Below, piece by piece: positions 24,869 through 33,236 of a stretch of 64,000 bases of DNA. The notes below the pieces were generated by a model that made no database searches, had not been told where the DNA came from, and saw only the letters and a list, made by a program, of their open reading frames with translations. The position numbers and the translations under genes were made by a program. How positions within the stretch are numbered: position 1 is the first letter of the stretch; each line of letters starts with the position of its first letter. This DNA is from Eubacteriales bacterium (GTDB lineage Bacteria > Bacillota_A > Clostridia > Christensenellales > Aristaeellaceae), in assembly GCA_029974035.1 (NCBI GenBank), contig JARKQG010000134.1, forward strand, positions 4,765-68,764, given 5' to 3'.

Positions 24869-25816
24869 TTAGGCATCCTTGCGGCGGTAGAGCTTGCGGT
24901 CCAGCGACCAGATGCGCTCGGTAAAGGTGCCGGGGTTTATGGCCTTGAGGGCGCGGTCCATTTCAAACATGCGCGCATCCATCAGGTCGATCAGGTGCAG
25001 CGCCTCGGCCTCGGGGACCATGGGGCGGCGGGGGCTGCCGTACTCCGGCAGGTCGTGGTGGGACAGCACCATGTGCTCCAGCAGCATCAGAAGCTCCGGC
25101 GGCGTATTCAGCGCCACGCCCGCCTCGTGCAATTCCGCCACGCCCCGCACCAGGTGGCCGATCAGGTTGCCCTCGGCGGAATAGTCGCTGACCAGGCCCA
25201 TTTCGTCGGCGTCAAACTCCTGAATCTTGCAAAGGTCGTGAACGATCACGCCGGCGGCCAGGAGGTCGGCGTCCAGCTGCGGATAGATGCCGGAAACGGC
25301 GTCGGCGGCCCTCAGCATGGTGGTGATGTGGTGGAGCAGCCCGCCGCGCTCGGCGTGGTGCAGCTTGGAGGCGGCGGGATAGTATTCCAGCTGGGCGCGG
25401 CATTCATCCACGCGATAGCGCACCAGCGCCTTCAGCGGCTCGCTGGCAATCCGGTCGATGCGCTCGCTCACCCTTCGCATCATGTCGGCGGAGGGCTCCG
25501 GCGCGCAGGGCACCAGCTGGGCAAGGTCCACGCCGTCGGCCGGCTCCACGGCGCGCAGCTTGTCCACCCGGAGCTGCGGGCGGCCGTTGTACTCCAGCAT
25601 CATGCCCCGCACCTTGACCACGGTGGCGGGCTTGGGCGCGGGGGTCTGCCCGTCCCACATCTTGGCGTTGACCTCGCTGAGGCGGTCGGCGAGGGTCAAA
25701 TCCAGGTACTTGGAGCCGTTGGACGAGGTGCGCTGCTCCGCGGCGCGCACCAGCAGAAATCCTTCGATCATCTGGCCCTTGATCATGGCCGAAAGCGGCG
25801 GCTGCTGGGACTGCAT
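24869..25816 (-). CDS. yhaM: 3'-5' exoribonuclease YhaM (OB + HD)
   Basis: 315 residues. An N-terminal OB domain (KYLDLTLADRLSEVNAKMWDG, VVKVRGMMLEYNGRPQLRVDKL) precedes an HD domain with GLLHHITTML, VIVHDLCKI, SAEGNLIGHLVRGV and LEHMVLSHHDLPEYGSPRRPM. This is YhaM/CBF1 architecture, an exoribonuclease that degrades RNA from the 3' end. The ATG at 25816 has AAGGAGG seven bases upstream; a longer frame exists but starts without a ribosome site. It is divergent from the mutase gene. Confidence 0.93.
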   Translation of the reverse strand: MQSQQPPLSAMIKGQMIEGFLLVRAAEQRTSSNGSKYLDLTLADRLSEVNAKMWDGQTPAPKPATVVKVRGMMLEYNGRPQLRVDKLRAVEPADGVDLAQLVPCAPEPSADMMRRVSERIDRIASEPLKALVRYRVDECRAQLEYYPAASKLHHAERGGLLHHITTMLRAADAVSGIYPQLDADLLAAGVIVHDLCKIQEFDADEMGLVSDYSAEGNLIGHLVRGVAELHEAGVALNTPPELLMLLEHMVLSHHDLPEYGSPRRPMVPEAEALHLIDLMDARMFEMDRALKAINPGTFTERIWSLDRKLYRRKDA

Positions 25817-25826
25817 GGTTTCCTCC

Positions 25827-25855
25827 TTGAACTCAATGGCGCATTGTGCTACAAT
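25827..25855 (+). promoter_or_regulatory. Promoter of the mutase gene
   Basis: TTGAAC (25827-25832), 17 bases, TACAAT (25850-25855), 45 bases before the ATG. Confidence 0.8.
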
Positions 25856-25900
25856 CATATATCAATCGCCCGGATTTGGCAAGCATCGGAGGGCACGCGC

Positions 25901-27112
25901 ATGAAATACGTGGTGGTCATCGGGGACGGCATGGCGGACTTTCCGCTTAAGTCCCTGGGCGGCAGGACGCCGCTGGAATATCTTTCGTTAAAGTCCTTTG
26001 AAACCGTCGGCGGCGGGCGGCTGGGGCGGCTCAGGTCCTGCCCCGCACAGCTCTCCCCCGGCAGCGACGTGGCGTTTCTGACGCTGCTGGGCAACGACGC
26101 GGTCGGGGTGTACTCGGGCCGGTCGCCCCTCGAGGCGGCGGGCATGGGCGTGATGCTCGCGCCGGGCGAGGTGGCCTTCCGGATGAACCTGGTGGCGTTG
26201 GGCGGCGGCGCGGCGGACGCGGTCATGCTCAGCCACAACGGCGGCGGCGTGGAGGGGGCGGACGCGCTGAAACTGGCCCGCGCCGTGGCGGACGACCCTG
26301 AATTTCAAAAAATCGGCGCGGAGCGGGGCCTGGTGATCCACGCCACGGACAGCTTCCGCCACATCGCGGTGGCCCGGGGCCGGGCCGCGGACTTTTCCTT
26401 AAAGCCGCCCCACGACATCGCGGGGCAGGCCGCGGCGCCCTGGCTGCCCGGCGGCCCCGGCGGGGACTGGCTCCGGCGGCTGCAGACGGCCGCCCGCGCC
26501 GTGCTGGAAGACCACCCGGTGAACCGCGCCCGGGCGGCGGCGGGGCTGAAAAAGGCCAATGGCGCCTGGTTCTGGGGCGCGGGCGAGGCCTGCAGCCTGC
26601 CGGATTTTACCCGGAAATACGGCGTGACCGGCACGGTAATCTCGGCGGTGCCGCTGGTCAAGGGCATTGCCCGGCTGAACCGGCTGAAGGCGCCGGAAGT
26701 GCCCGGCGCCACGGGTCTTTTGGACACCGATTACGAAAGCAAGGTGGCCTTCGCCCTGGAGGCGCTGGCCGCGGGCGACGATTTTGCGCTGGTGCACATC
26801 GAGGCCCCCGACGAGATGAGCCACGACGGCAGCCTGGAAAACAAGCTGGAAGCCATCCGCCGCGTGGACGCGCGGGTGGTGGGGCCGCTTATGGCGGGGC
26901 TGCCCGCGCTGGGCGACTTCCGGCTGATTCTGATGCCCGACCATTACACGCTTTTGTCCACCCGCACCCACGACGGCACGCCCGTGCCCTTTGCCCTCTT
27001 TGACAGCCGCGTGCCCTCGGCGCCCCGGCCCTTCACCGAGCGGGCCGCCGAAGGCGCGGAGGTCCTCGAAACCGGCGACGCGCTGATGCGGCTGCTGTTT
27101 GAAATGGAATAA
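25901..27112 (+). CDS. apgM: Cofactor-independent phosphoglycerate mutase, ApgM type
   Basis: 403 residues. The alkaline-phosphatase fold shows YVVVIGDGMAD at the start, the catalytic-Ser region SPGSDVAFLTLLG, YSGRSPLEAAG, VAFRMNLVAL, VHIEAPDEMSHDGSLENKLEAI and MPDHYT with THDGTPVPF. Family role: interconversion of 2- and 3-phosphoglycerate without 2,3-BPG. The usual TPLExAxTPxMD start is replaced by TPLEYLSLKSFET, so it is a divergent member. The ATG has CGGAGGGCA upstream. A closely related use is as a phosphonopyruvate or homoserine-kinase-like enzyme; the mutase is more likely. Confidence 0.8.
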   Translation: MKYVVVIGDGMADFPLKSLGGRTPLEYLSLKSFETVGGGRLGRLRSCPAQLSPGSDVAFLTLLGNDAVGVYSGRSPLEAAGMGVMLAPGEVAFRMNLVALGGGAADAVMLSHNGGGVEGADALKLARAVADDPEFQKIGAERGLVIHATDSFRHIAVARGRAADFSLKPPHDIAGQAAAPWLPGGPGGDWLRRLQTAARAVLEDHPVNRARAAAGLKKANGAWFWGAGEACSLPDFTRKYGVTGTVISAVPLVKGIARLNRLKAPEVPGATGLLDTDYESKVAFALEALAAGDDFALVHIEAPDEMSHDGSLENKLEAIRRVDARVVGPLMAGLPALGDFRLILMPDHYTLLSTRTHDGTPVPFALFDSRVPSAPRPFTERAAEGAEVLETGDALMRLLFEME

Positions 27113-27124
27113 GGCTGGCATGAA

Positions 27125-27374
27125 AAACGGGCGCGCCGCGCCCGTTTCAGGGCATCAAAAAACCCTGCGGGTTTTTTTGATGCGAAGGAAAGTGACTGCG
27201 CACACCTGAAATCCCCCGGGATTTCCGGGCGGTGTGCTGACATAAGGTGTTGTTTGGTCCATCAGTGTGCGCACTGATGAACCAAACGCGTTCCCGGCGC
27301 GCTGGTCGCCGGGAACGGTTGAAGCCCTGTGGAGGCTTTGTGGATGGGCTGACCGGGCGCGCCGCGCCCGTTTT
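27125..27374. repeat. Array of six stem-loops between apgM and dtxR-like genes
   Basis: Perfect or near-perfect hairpins at 27125-27147, 27153-27182, 27200-27237, 27253-27286, 27290-27316 and 27354-27370. The first and last share a 19-base core (GGGCGCGCCGCGCCCGTTT). The second has a U-run and ends the apgM transcript; the last is followed by TTTT. The rest has no coding content. It may be one structured RNA or a decayed insertion element. Confidence 0.72.
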
Positions 27375-27406
27375 CTTCTGTGCCAAACCGCCGGAGCGCC
27401 GCCCCG

Positions 27407-27781
27407 CTATTTTTCCACCATTTCGCGCATGTGCTCCCGCAGCTTTTCAAAGCTGATCTGGCTGATCACGTGCTCGATCCGGCAGGCGTCCTGCTGCGCG
27501 GTTTCCGGATCGACGCCCAGCGCCGTCAGAAAGCGGGTGAGCAGCGTGTGGCGCTCGTAGACCTGTTCGGCCAGCGCGCGGCCGGCGTCGGTCAGGTGGA
27601 TGCCGCCGGCGTCGTCCACGGTGATCAGAAGCGCCTGGCGAAGGTTGGCCATGGCCACGCTGACGCTGGGCTTGGAAAACTCAAAGTAGTTGGCCACGTC
27701 CACGGAGCGGACGAAGCCCTGCTGCCGGGACAGCACGTAGATGGCTTCCAGATAGTTCTCCTTGGATTCCTCGACGCGCAA
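27407..27781 (-). CDS. DtxR/MntR-family metal-dependent regulator
   Basis: 124 residues. The N-terminal winged helix (ENYLEAIYVLSRQQGFVRSVDVANYFEFSKPSVSVAMANL, then LTDAGRALAEQVYERH) and the helical dimerisation part with RFLTALGVDPETAQQDACRIEHVIS match the DtxR/MntR family; the E..H....... motifs in the dimer part provide the metal site. Metal preference (Fe or Mn) is not decidable. The start is a TTG with GGGAGG eight bases upstream. It lies next to the zinc-exporting ATPase, transcribed in the same direction from its own promoter. Confidence 0.82.
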   Translation of the reverse strand: MRVEESKENYLEAIYVLSRQQGFVRSVDVANYFEFSKPSVSVAMANLRQALLITVDDAGGIHLTDAGRALAEQVYERHTLLTRFLTALGVDPETAQQDACRIEHVISQISFEKLREHMREMVEK

Positions 27782-27804
27782 GGTGATCGCCTCCCTCAGG
27801 GGGT

Positions 27805-27833
27805 ATTATACCACGGCACGCTCCTTTTTTCAA
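27805..27833 (-). promoter_or_regulatory. Promoter of the DtxR-like gene
   Basis: On the minus strand TTGAAA (27833-27828), 17 bases, TATAAT (27810-27805). The -35 overlaps the stop codon of the P-type ATPase gene. Confidence 0.85.
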
Positions 27834-29674
27834 TCGGTGCGGAGGGCGCGGGCGGCGTTCAGGATGGCCAAAAGCGCCACGCCCACGTCGGCAACCAGGG
27901 CCATCCACATGTTGGCCAGGCCCAGCGCGCCCAGGACCAGCACCAGCGCCTTGACCGCCAGCGCAAAGGCGATGTTCTGCCGCGCGATGGCCAGGGTCCG
28001 CCGCGCGACGGATACGGCCACGGGCAGCTTTTCCAGCCGGTCGTCCATCAGCACCACGTCGGCGGCCTCGATGGCGGCATCCGAACCCATGGCACCCATG
28101 GCCAGCCCCACATCCGCCAGGGCGAGCACCGGCGCGTCGTTCAGCCCGTCGCCCACGAAGAGCAGCGTGCCGTTTTTTGACTTCTCCGCGATCAGCCTCT
28201 CCACCCACTCCACCTTGCCCGCGGGCAGAAGGTTCGCGTGGGCCTCGTCCAGGCCCAGCGCCTCCTTCACCCGGTCGGCGGGGGCCTGGGCGTCGCCGGT
28301 AAGCATCACCAGGCGCTTGACGCCGAGGTGCCGCAGCGCCCGCACCGTCTCTGCCGCACCGTCCTTTACCCGGTCGGAGATCACGATGTGCCCCTCGTAC
28401 GTGCCGTTTACCGCCACGTGGGCCACGGTACCGGGCAGGTGGCATTCCCGGAAGACCACGCCCACGCGCTCCATCAGCCGGCCGTTGCCCACGCACACCG
28501 CCTGGCCGTCGATGGTGGCGCACACGCCCTCGCCGGCGATCTCGCGGACGTCCTTCACCCGCTCCCGGTCGCATTCGCGCCTGCAGGCGGCCTTGAGGGA
28601 CGCGGCGATGGGGTGGTCGGAATACTGCTCCGCCAGCGCCGCCAGCTCCAGGAGCTTTTCCTCGCTCAGCTGGTCCGGGTGCACGGCCGTCACCTCAAAG
28701 ACGCCCCGGGTCAGCGTGCCGGTCTTGTCAAAGACCACCGTTTCCGCCTTGGCCAGCGCCTCCATGTAGGCGCCGCCCTTGATCAGGATGCCCTTTTTCG
28801 ACGCGCCGCCGATGCCGCCGAAGAAGCTCAGCGGCACGGACAGCACCAGCGCGCAGGGGCAGGATATCACGAGGAAGATCAGCGCCCGCTCCACCCAGCG
28901 GGCGAAGTTGTATCCGTCAAAGAGCGGCGGCACCAGCGCCACGGCCAATGCGGCAAACACCACCAGCGGCGTGTAGACCCGGGCGAACCGGGTGATGAAC
29001 TGCTCGGCCCGGGCCTTTTTTTCGCCGGCGTTCTGGATCAGCTCCAGAATCTTCGCCACCGTGGACTCGCCGTAGGGCTTGGTGACGCGCACCCTGAGAA
29101 GCCCCGACAGGTTGACGCAGCCGCTGAGAATCTCGTCTCCCGCCTTCACGTCGCGGGGCAGCGATTCGCCCGTCAGCGCGGCGGTGTTGAGGCTGGAGGT
29201 CCCCTCGATCACCTCGCCGTCCAGCGGCACCCGCTCTCCGGGCTTCACCACAATCACGCCGCCCACCGCCACCGATTCCGGCGCGACGACCCGGATCCGG
29301 CCGTCCGATTCCAGGTTGGCGCTTTCGGGGCGGATGTCCATCAGCGCCTCAATGGAGGCGCGGGAGCGGCCCACGGCGATGTCCTGCATCAGCTCGCCCG
29401 CCTGGTAAAACACCATCACCGCCACCGCCTCGGGGTAATCGCCCAGCGCCAGCGCCCCCAGCGTGGCCACCACCATCAGGAAGTTTTCATCAAACACCTC
29501 GCCCCGGGCGATGTTTTTGACCGCCCGAAGCACCACGTCCCAGCCCGCCACCGCGTAGGGCACGAGAAACGCCGCAAACCGCGCGACCCCCGTCAGCGGC
29601 GACGCCCACGCCGCCGCGGTCAGCCCCACCGCCAGCGCGATGCGCCCGATCATGATCTTGTGCTCGCGTTCCAT
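27830..29674 (-). CDS. zntA: Zn/Cd/Pb-exporting P1B-type ATPase, ZntA-like
   Basis: 614 residues. The transmembrane metal site is ISCPCALVLSVP (CPC). The phosphorylation Asp lies in VVFDKTGTLTRG, the actuator in NTAALTGESLP, the hinge in VMLTGDAQAPADRVKEALG and LFVGDGLNDAPVLALADVG. It pumps divalent soft metals out of the cell. There is no N-terminal HMA domain, which is less common for ZntA but known. The start is set at 29674 (AAAGGA eight bases upstream); an ATG nine bases earlier is possible. It follows the ArsR regulator by 22 bases and should be induced by it. Confidence 0.9.
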   Translation of the reverse strand: MEREHKIMIGRIALAVGLTAAAWASPLTGVARFAAFLVPYAVAGWDVVLRAVKNIARGEVFDENFLMVVATLGALALGDYPEAVAVMVFYQAGELMQDIAVGRSRASIEALMDIRPESANLESDGRIRVVAPESVAVGGVIVVKPGERVPLDGEVIEGTSSLNTAALTGESLPRDVKAGDEILSGCVNLSGLLRVRVTKPYGESTVAKILELIQNAGEKKARAEQFITRFARVYTPLVVFAALAVALVPPLFDGYNFARWVERALIFLVISCPCALVLSVPLSFFGGIGGASKKGILIKGGAYMEALAKAETVVFDKTGTLTRGVFEVTAVHPDQLSEEKLLELAALAEQYSDHPIAASLKAACRRECDRERVKDVREIAGEGVCATIDGQAVCVGNGRLMERVGVVFRECHLPGTVAHVAVNGTYEGHIVISDRVKDGAAETVRALRHLGVKRLVMLTGDAQAPADRVKEALGLDEAHANLLPAGKVEWVERLIAEKSKNGTLLFVGDGLNDAPVLALADVGLAMGAMGSDAAIEAADVVLMDDRLEKLPVAVSVARRTLAIARQNIAFALAVKALVLVLGALGLANMWMALVADVGVALLAILNAARALRTD

Positions 29675-29696
29675 TTCTTTCATCCTTTCCCGCGGT

Positions 29697-30044
29697 CTAT
29701 ATTTCCTCGCACACGTGCTCCATGCCCTGATCCAGGATCGTCCGCACATGGTCGTCCGCCAGCGAATACATCGACGCCTTGCCGCTGCGCCTGGACCGGA
29801 CCAGCTTCGCCTGCTTGAGCAGCCGCAGCTGATGGGAGATGGCGGACTGGGTCATGTCCAGCCGCGCCGCGATGTCGCACACGCACAGCGGCCCCTCCAT
29901 CAGCTGGTACAGGATCCGCACCCGGGTGGAATCCCCGAACAGCCGGAAAAGGTCCGCCAGGTCGTACAGTTTCTCCTCGTCCGGGCCGCCGCCCCCCGGC
30001 GGGTGCGGGTGCCGTCCGTCACAGCAGGCCACCGGCTGCTTCAT
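29697..30044 (-). CDS. ArsR/SmtB-family metal-sensing repressor
   Basis: 115 residues. The winged helix shows LYDLADLFRLFGDSTRVRILYQLMEGPLCVCDIAARLDMTQSAISHQLRLLKQ. The C-terminal helix has D-x-H-x10-H-x-x-E (DDHVRTILDQGMEHVCEE), the alpha-5 zinc site of SmtB/CzrA, and CVC in the alpha-3 position typical of CadC. An N-terminal Cys pair (ACCDGRHPH) may add ligands. It should repress itself and the P-type ATPase until Zn, Cd or Pb rises. Confidence 0.9.
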   Translation of the reverse strand: MKQPVACCDGRHPHPPGGGGPDEEKLYDLADLFRLFGDSTRVRILYQLMEGPLCVCDIAARLDMTQSAISHQLRLLKQAKLVRSRRSGKASMYSLADDHVRTILDQGMEHVCEEI

Positions 30045-30062
30045 ATCGCAAACATCCTTTCA

Positions 30063-30080
30063 TATGAACAATCGTTCATA
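30063..30080. promoter_or_regulatory. ArsR/SmtB operator
   Basis: TATGAAC-AATC-GTTCATA, the ATGAAC..GTTCAT type of dyad bound by CzrA/SmtB repressors, lies 19 bases upstream of the ArsR ATG. Confidence 0.8.
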
Positions 30081-30202
30081 CATATTGTACGGCGGGAGCC
30101 CTCGCGCGTCAAGCCCTTCGGGGAGAATTTACAGAAGATTGCGCCGTCCCGGGCTTTATGGTATCATGAAAACCGCGGAAAATACGCTCTCCGGGAGGGC
30201 CT

Positions 30203-31312
30203 ATGCGGATCCTTCACATCAATTCCTACTACCAAACCGGCGCGTTTTACAAAAATTTGTTCGAACGCCAGGCGGCGATGGGCGACGAGATTGCGGTCTA
30301 CACGCCGGTGCCGAAGGGCTTTGACCCCGCCGGGCGGGATTTCGGCCCCTATGCGCGGCTGGACGCCAACCACCGCCGGATGGACCGGCTGATCTTCCCG
30401 CTGAAGCAGAAGAAGATGCTGCGCGGCGCGCTGAACGCCTATGCCGGGCGGCGCTTCGACGTGATTCACGCCCACTCGCTGCTCACCAACGGGGGCGTGG
30501 CCCTGGCCCTCTCCCGGCGGATGGGCGTCCCCTTCGTGGCGGCGGTGCGGGACACCGACGTCAACGTGCTGCTGCGGCGCATGCCCTGGCTGCGGCCGCT
30601 GGCGCGGAAGATCCTCGCGGCGGCGTCCCGGGTGGTCTTTTTGTCGGAGAGCTACCGGGAGCGGGCGCTGTCGCCCTACCTCTCCGCCGGCGAAATGGCG
30701 GCGGTGCGGGAAAAGTCCGTGGTGCTGCCCAACGGCGTGGACGCGCTGTGGCTTGAAAACCGGCCCGCGCCCCGCACCGCGCCGGGGGGCGACGGGGTAA
30801 ACCTGCTCTTCGTGGGGCAGCTGATTCCCCGGAAGAACCTGCCCGCCGCCATCGCCGCGGCGGAGGCCCTTTCCGCCCGGGGTCGGAAGGCGCGCCTTAC
30901 GGTGGTGGGCCCGGCGGTGGACCCGCACGTGGCGGCGGCGGCCCGCGCCTCGGCGCTGGTGACCCTGGAACCGCCCCGGCCCATGGCGGAATTGATGCCG
31001 CTGTACCGCTCGGCGGACGTATTTTTGCTGCCCTCCGCGCGGGAGACCTTCGGCCTGGTGTACGCCGAGGCCCTCAGCCAGGGCCTGCCGGTGCTCTACA
31101 CCCGGGGCCAGGGCTTTGACGGCCAGTTTCCGGAGGGCGCGGTGGGCTTTTCCGTCGATCCGGCCGACCCGGAGGGCATCGCGGACCGGGTGGAGGACAT
31201 CCTCCGGGACTATCCCCGCATGAGCCGCGCCGCCCTGGAGGGCAGCCTGCGCTTTGACTGGGACCGGATTGCCGGCGCGTACCGGGCGCTGTACGGGGAG
31301 GCGGCCCGATGA
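30203..31312 (+). CDS. Glycosyltransferase, GT4 family (first of pair)
   Basis: 369 residues, GT-B fold. The N-terminal half has a Gly/Phe start MRILHINSYYQTGAFYKN and HAHSLLTNGGVALALSRRMGVP, the C-terminal half NLLFVGQLIPRKNLPAA and the nucleotide-sugar motif RETFGLVYAEALSQGLPVLYT with E-x7-E. It transfers an activated sugar to an unknown acceptor, probably a surface polysaccharide. The ATG has GGGAGGGCC upstream. TATCAT (30162-30167) with a poor -35 lies upstream. Its stop overlaps the next gene by four bases. Confidence 0.85.
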   Translation: MRILHINSYYQTGAFYKNLFERQAAMGDEIAVYTPVPKGFDPAGRDFGPYARLDANHRRMDRLIFPLKQKKMLRGALNAYAGRRFDVIHAHSLLTNGGVALALSRRMGVPFVAAVRDTDVNVLLRRMPWLRPLARKILAAASRVVFLSESYRERALSPYLSAGEMAAVREKSVVLPNGVDALWLENRPAPRTAPGGDGVNLLFVGQLIPRKNLPAAIAAAEALSARGRKARLTVVGPAVDPHVAAAARASALVTLEPPRPMAELMPLYRSADVFLLPSARETFGLVYAEALSQGLPVLYTRGQGFDGQFPEGAVGFSVDPADPEGIADRVEDILRDYPRMSRAALEGSLRFDWDRIAGAYRALYGEAAR

Positions 31313-32457
31313 AGCGCGTGGCGGTGATCACCAAGGAATACCCGTCCCCGGGGGAACCGGTCTACCCCTTTGTGGAGCAGCTGGTGAACGCGATGGCAGA
31401 TCTTTCCGTCCAAGTGACGGTGATCGCGCCGGTGAACCCGCTCCGGCGGGCGCTCAAGGGCGGCGGGCTTCCGCCCGCGCGGGAAACGCGCGCGACGGCG
31501 GCGGGCCATCCCGTCACGCTGCTCAGGCCCCGCTATCCGTCCTTCGGCGGGCGGGCGCTGGGGCCGGTCAACCCGGCGCTGTGGACGCTTTCCGCCTTCC
31601 GGCGCGCGGCGGCGCGGGAAATCGCGCGCCTTCCGGAAAAGCCGGAGGCGCTCTACGGCCACTTCGTCTTTCCCTCCGGCCTGGCGGCGGCGGAGATCGG
31701 CGCGAAGCTCGGCATTCCCGCCTTCCTCGCCTACGGCGAATCCTCGGCGAAGCTCTTTTCCGCGGTGCCGAAGGCGGCGCTCAAGCGGCGGCTCGCCACC
31801 CTGGCGGGGGTGGTGGCGGTGTCCGGCGAAAACGCGCGGGAGATCGTGGCGGAGGGCTACTATCCCTTCCCGGAGAAGGTGCGGGTGTTCCCCAACGCGG
31901 TGGACCCGGCGGTGTTCCACCCCATGGACCGGGGCGAGGCCCGGCGCGCGCTGGGCATCGCGGAGGACGTCTTTTTGGTGGCCTTCGTGGGCGGGTTCAT
32001 CCCGCGAAAGGGCGTGGGGGTGCTCTCCCGGGCGCTGGACGAGGCGGGGGCGGCCTCGGTCTTCATCGGCCGGGGCGATGTGAAGCCCGACGCCCGGGAC
32101 ATGCTGTTTTGCGGCGCGCTGGACCACGGCGACATCCCCCGGTACCTGGCGGCGGCGGACGCATTCGCGCTGCCCACGCTGAACGAGGGCTGCTGCAACG
32201 CCATCGTGGAGGCGCTGGCCATGGGGCTGCCGGTGGTGTCCTCCGACCGGCCCTTCAACGACGGGCTTTTGACGCCGGAGAACTCGATCCGGATTGATCC
32301 GACGGACGCGCACGCGGTGGCCGCGGCCATCCGCCGCCTCAAGGAGGACCCCGCGCTGCGCGCGCGCCTGGCCGGGGGCGCCCGTCAAAGCGGCGCGGCG
32401 CTGCGCATCTCCGCCCGGGCGGCGGGCATTCTGAAATTCATGGAGGAACGTCTTTGA
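31309..32457 (+). CDS. Glycosyltransferase, GT4 family (second of pair)
   Basis: 382 residues, GT-B fold with KRVAVITKEYPSPGEPVYPFVEQLV at the start, FVGGFIPRKGVGVLSRAL, and the donor motif LNEGCCNAIVEALAMGLPVVSSDRPFN with E-x7-E. About 20% unlike its neighbour by eye but the same family; the two may extend one glycan or act on separate acceptors. The start ATG overlaps the previous stop (ATGA). Confidence 0.85.
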   Translation: MKRVAVITKEYPSPGEPVYPFVEQLVNAMADLSVQVTVIAPVNPLRRALKGGGLPPARETRATAAGHPVTLLRPRYPSFGGRALGPVNPALWTLSAFRRAAAREIARLPEKPEALYGHFVFPSGLAAAEIGAKLGIPAFLAYGESSAKLFSAVPKAALKRRLATLAGVVAVSGENAREIVAEGYYPFPEKVRVFPNAVDPAVFHPMDRGEARRALGIAEDVFLVAFVGGFIPRKGVGVLSRALDEAGAASVFIGRGDVKPDARDMLFCGALDHGDIPRYLAAADAFALPTLNEGCCNAIVEALAMGLPVVSSDRPFNDGLLTPENSIRIDPTDAHAVAAAIRRLKEDPALRARLAGGARQSGAALRISARAAGILKFMEERL

Positions 32458-33062
32458 ATCGATTCTGGAAAGGCGCGCTGATTCTGGCCGCGGTGGGCGC
32501 GGCGCTGGAACTGGGGCTGGTGGGCGCGGTGTTCCTGTCGGAAAAGGCCCCGCGGCCGCTGGAGAAGCGGGACGCCATCATCCTGCTGGGGGCGCGCATC
32601 ATGCCGGACGGCGAGCTGTCCACCACGGTATTGCACCGCGTCGAAACGGCGCTCTCCCTCTATCGGGACGGCTACGCGCCCCTCATCATCGCCTGCGGCG
32701 CCAGAGGGCCGGACGAACCCGAGACCGAGGCCGGCGCGATGGCCCGCTGGCTGACGGAAAGGGGCGTGCCCGCCTCCGCCGTCGTGGTGGAGGACGCCTC
32801 CACCGACACCATCGAAAACCTGAAGTTCGCCCGGGCGGCGATGGAGGCCCGGGGGCTTCACACCGCCATCGTCGTCACCAGCGACTACCACCTGACCCGC
32901 GCGCTGTGGCTGGCGAAGGACCAGGGCCTTCATGCCATCGGCGCGGCCGCGCCGGGCAACATCACCTGGTCCCAGCGCATGGCGGCCCGCTTCCGCGAGA
33001 GCCTGAGCTGGATCAACTACTTTCTGGGCGGCTATCTCAAGACCTTCGTGTTCTGGCGCTAG
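32454..33062 (+). CDS. DUF218 (SanA/YdcF-like) membrane protein
   Basis: 202 residues. One N-terminal membrane segment (residues about 5-28) precedes a DUF218 domain with AIILLGARIMPDGELSTTVLHRVETAL, IIACGARGPDEPETEAGAMARWL, VVEDASTDTIENLKFAR and VVTSDYHLTRALWLA. Members are linked to cell-envelope integrity and vancomycin sensitivity in E. coli; the activity is not known. Start is a TTG (32454) with GGAGGAA, inside the previous gene's stop. The gene ends in TAG, the first bases of the second inverted-repeat element. Confidence 0.82.
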   Translation: MNRFWKGALILAAVGAALELGLVGAVFLSEKAPRPLEKRDAIILLGARIMPDGELSTTVLHRVETALSLYRDGYAPLIIACGARGPDEPETEAGAMARWLTERGVPASAVVVEDASTDTIENLKFARAAMEARGLHTAIVVTSDYHLTRALWLAKDQGLHAIGAAAPGNITWSQRMAARFRESLSWINYFLGGYLKTFVFWR

Positions 33063-33220
33063 TCGTCCGCGAAGCCTAATTTCCGCGCTATGGCCGGATC
33101 TTTTCCTGTCCGGCTGTGTCGCTCTCCGCTTGACGTAGCGCTGCTACGCCTGCGCTCCGGCTCCGTGCCGGGCAGAAAAATCTCTGCGCCCTATCATCGG
33201 TTCTTAGACCTCGTGGACTA
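33060..33220. repeat. Inverted-repeat element, copy B
   Basis: 161 bp, about 88% identical by eye to copy A (23331-23489), with the same order of internal hairpins and a right arm CGGTTCTTAGACCTCGTGGACTA. It again starts on a TAG stop codon, here of the DUF218 gene. It lies between two convergent genes and may act as their transcription terminator. Confidence 0.85.
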
Positions 33221-33236
33221 CTAGGGACGTCCCCGG

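Noticed and set aside
27113..27406. Riboswitch or tRNA in the hairpin array
   Set aside because: No conserved riboswitch core or tRNA cloverleaf (no TTCGA arm or CCA-type acceptor) could be fitted to the hairpins.
30203..33062. Capsule or O-antigen biosynthesis cluster
   Set aside because: Only two glycosyltransferases and a DUF218 gene; no flippase, polymerase or nucleotide-sugar genes nearby.
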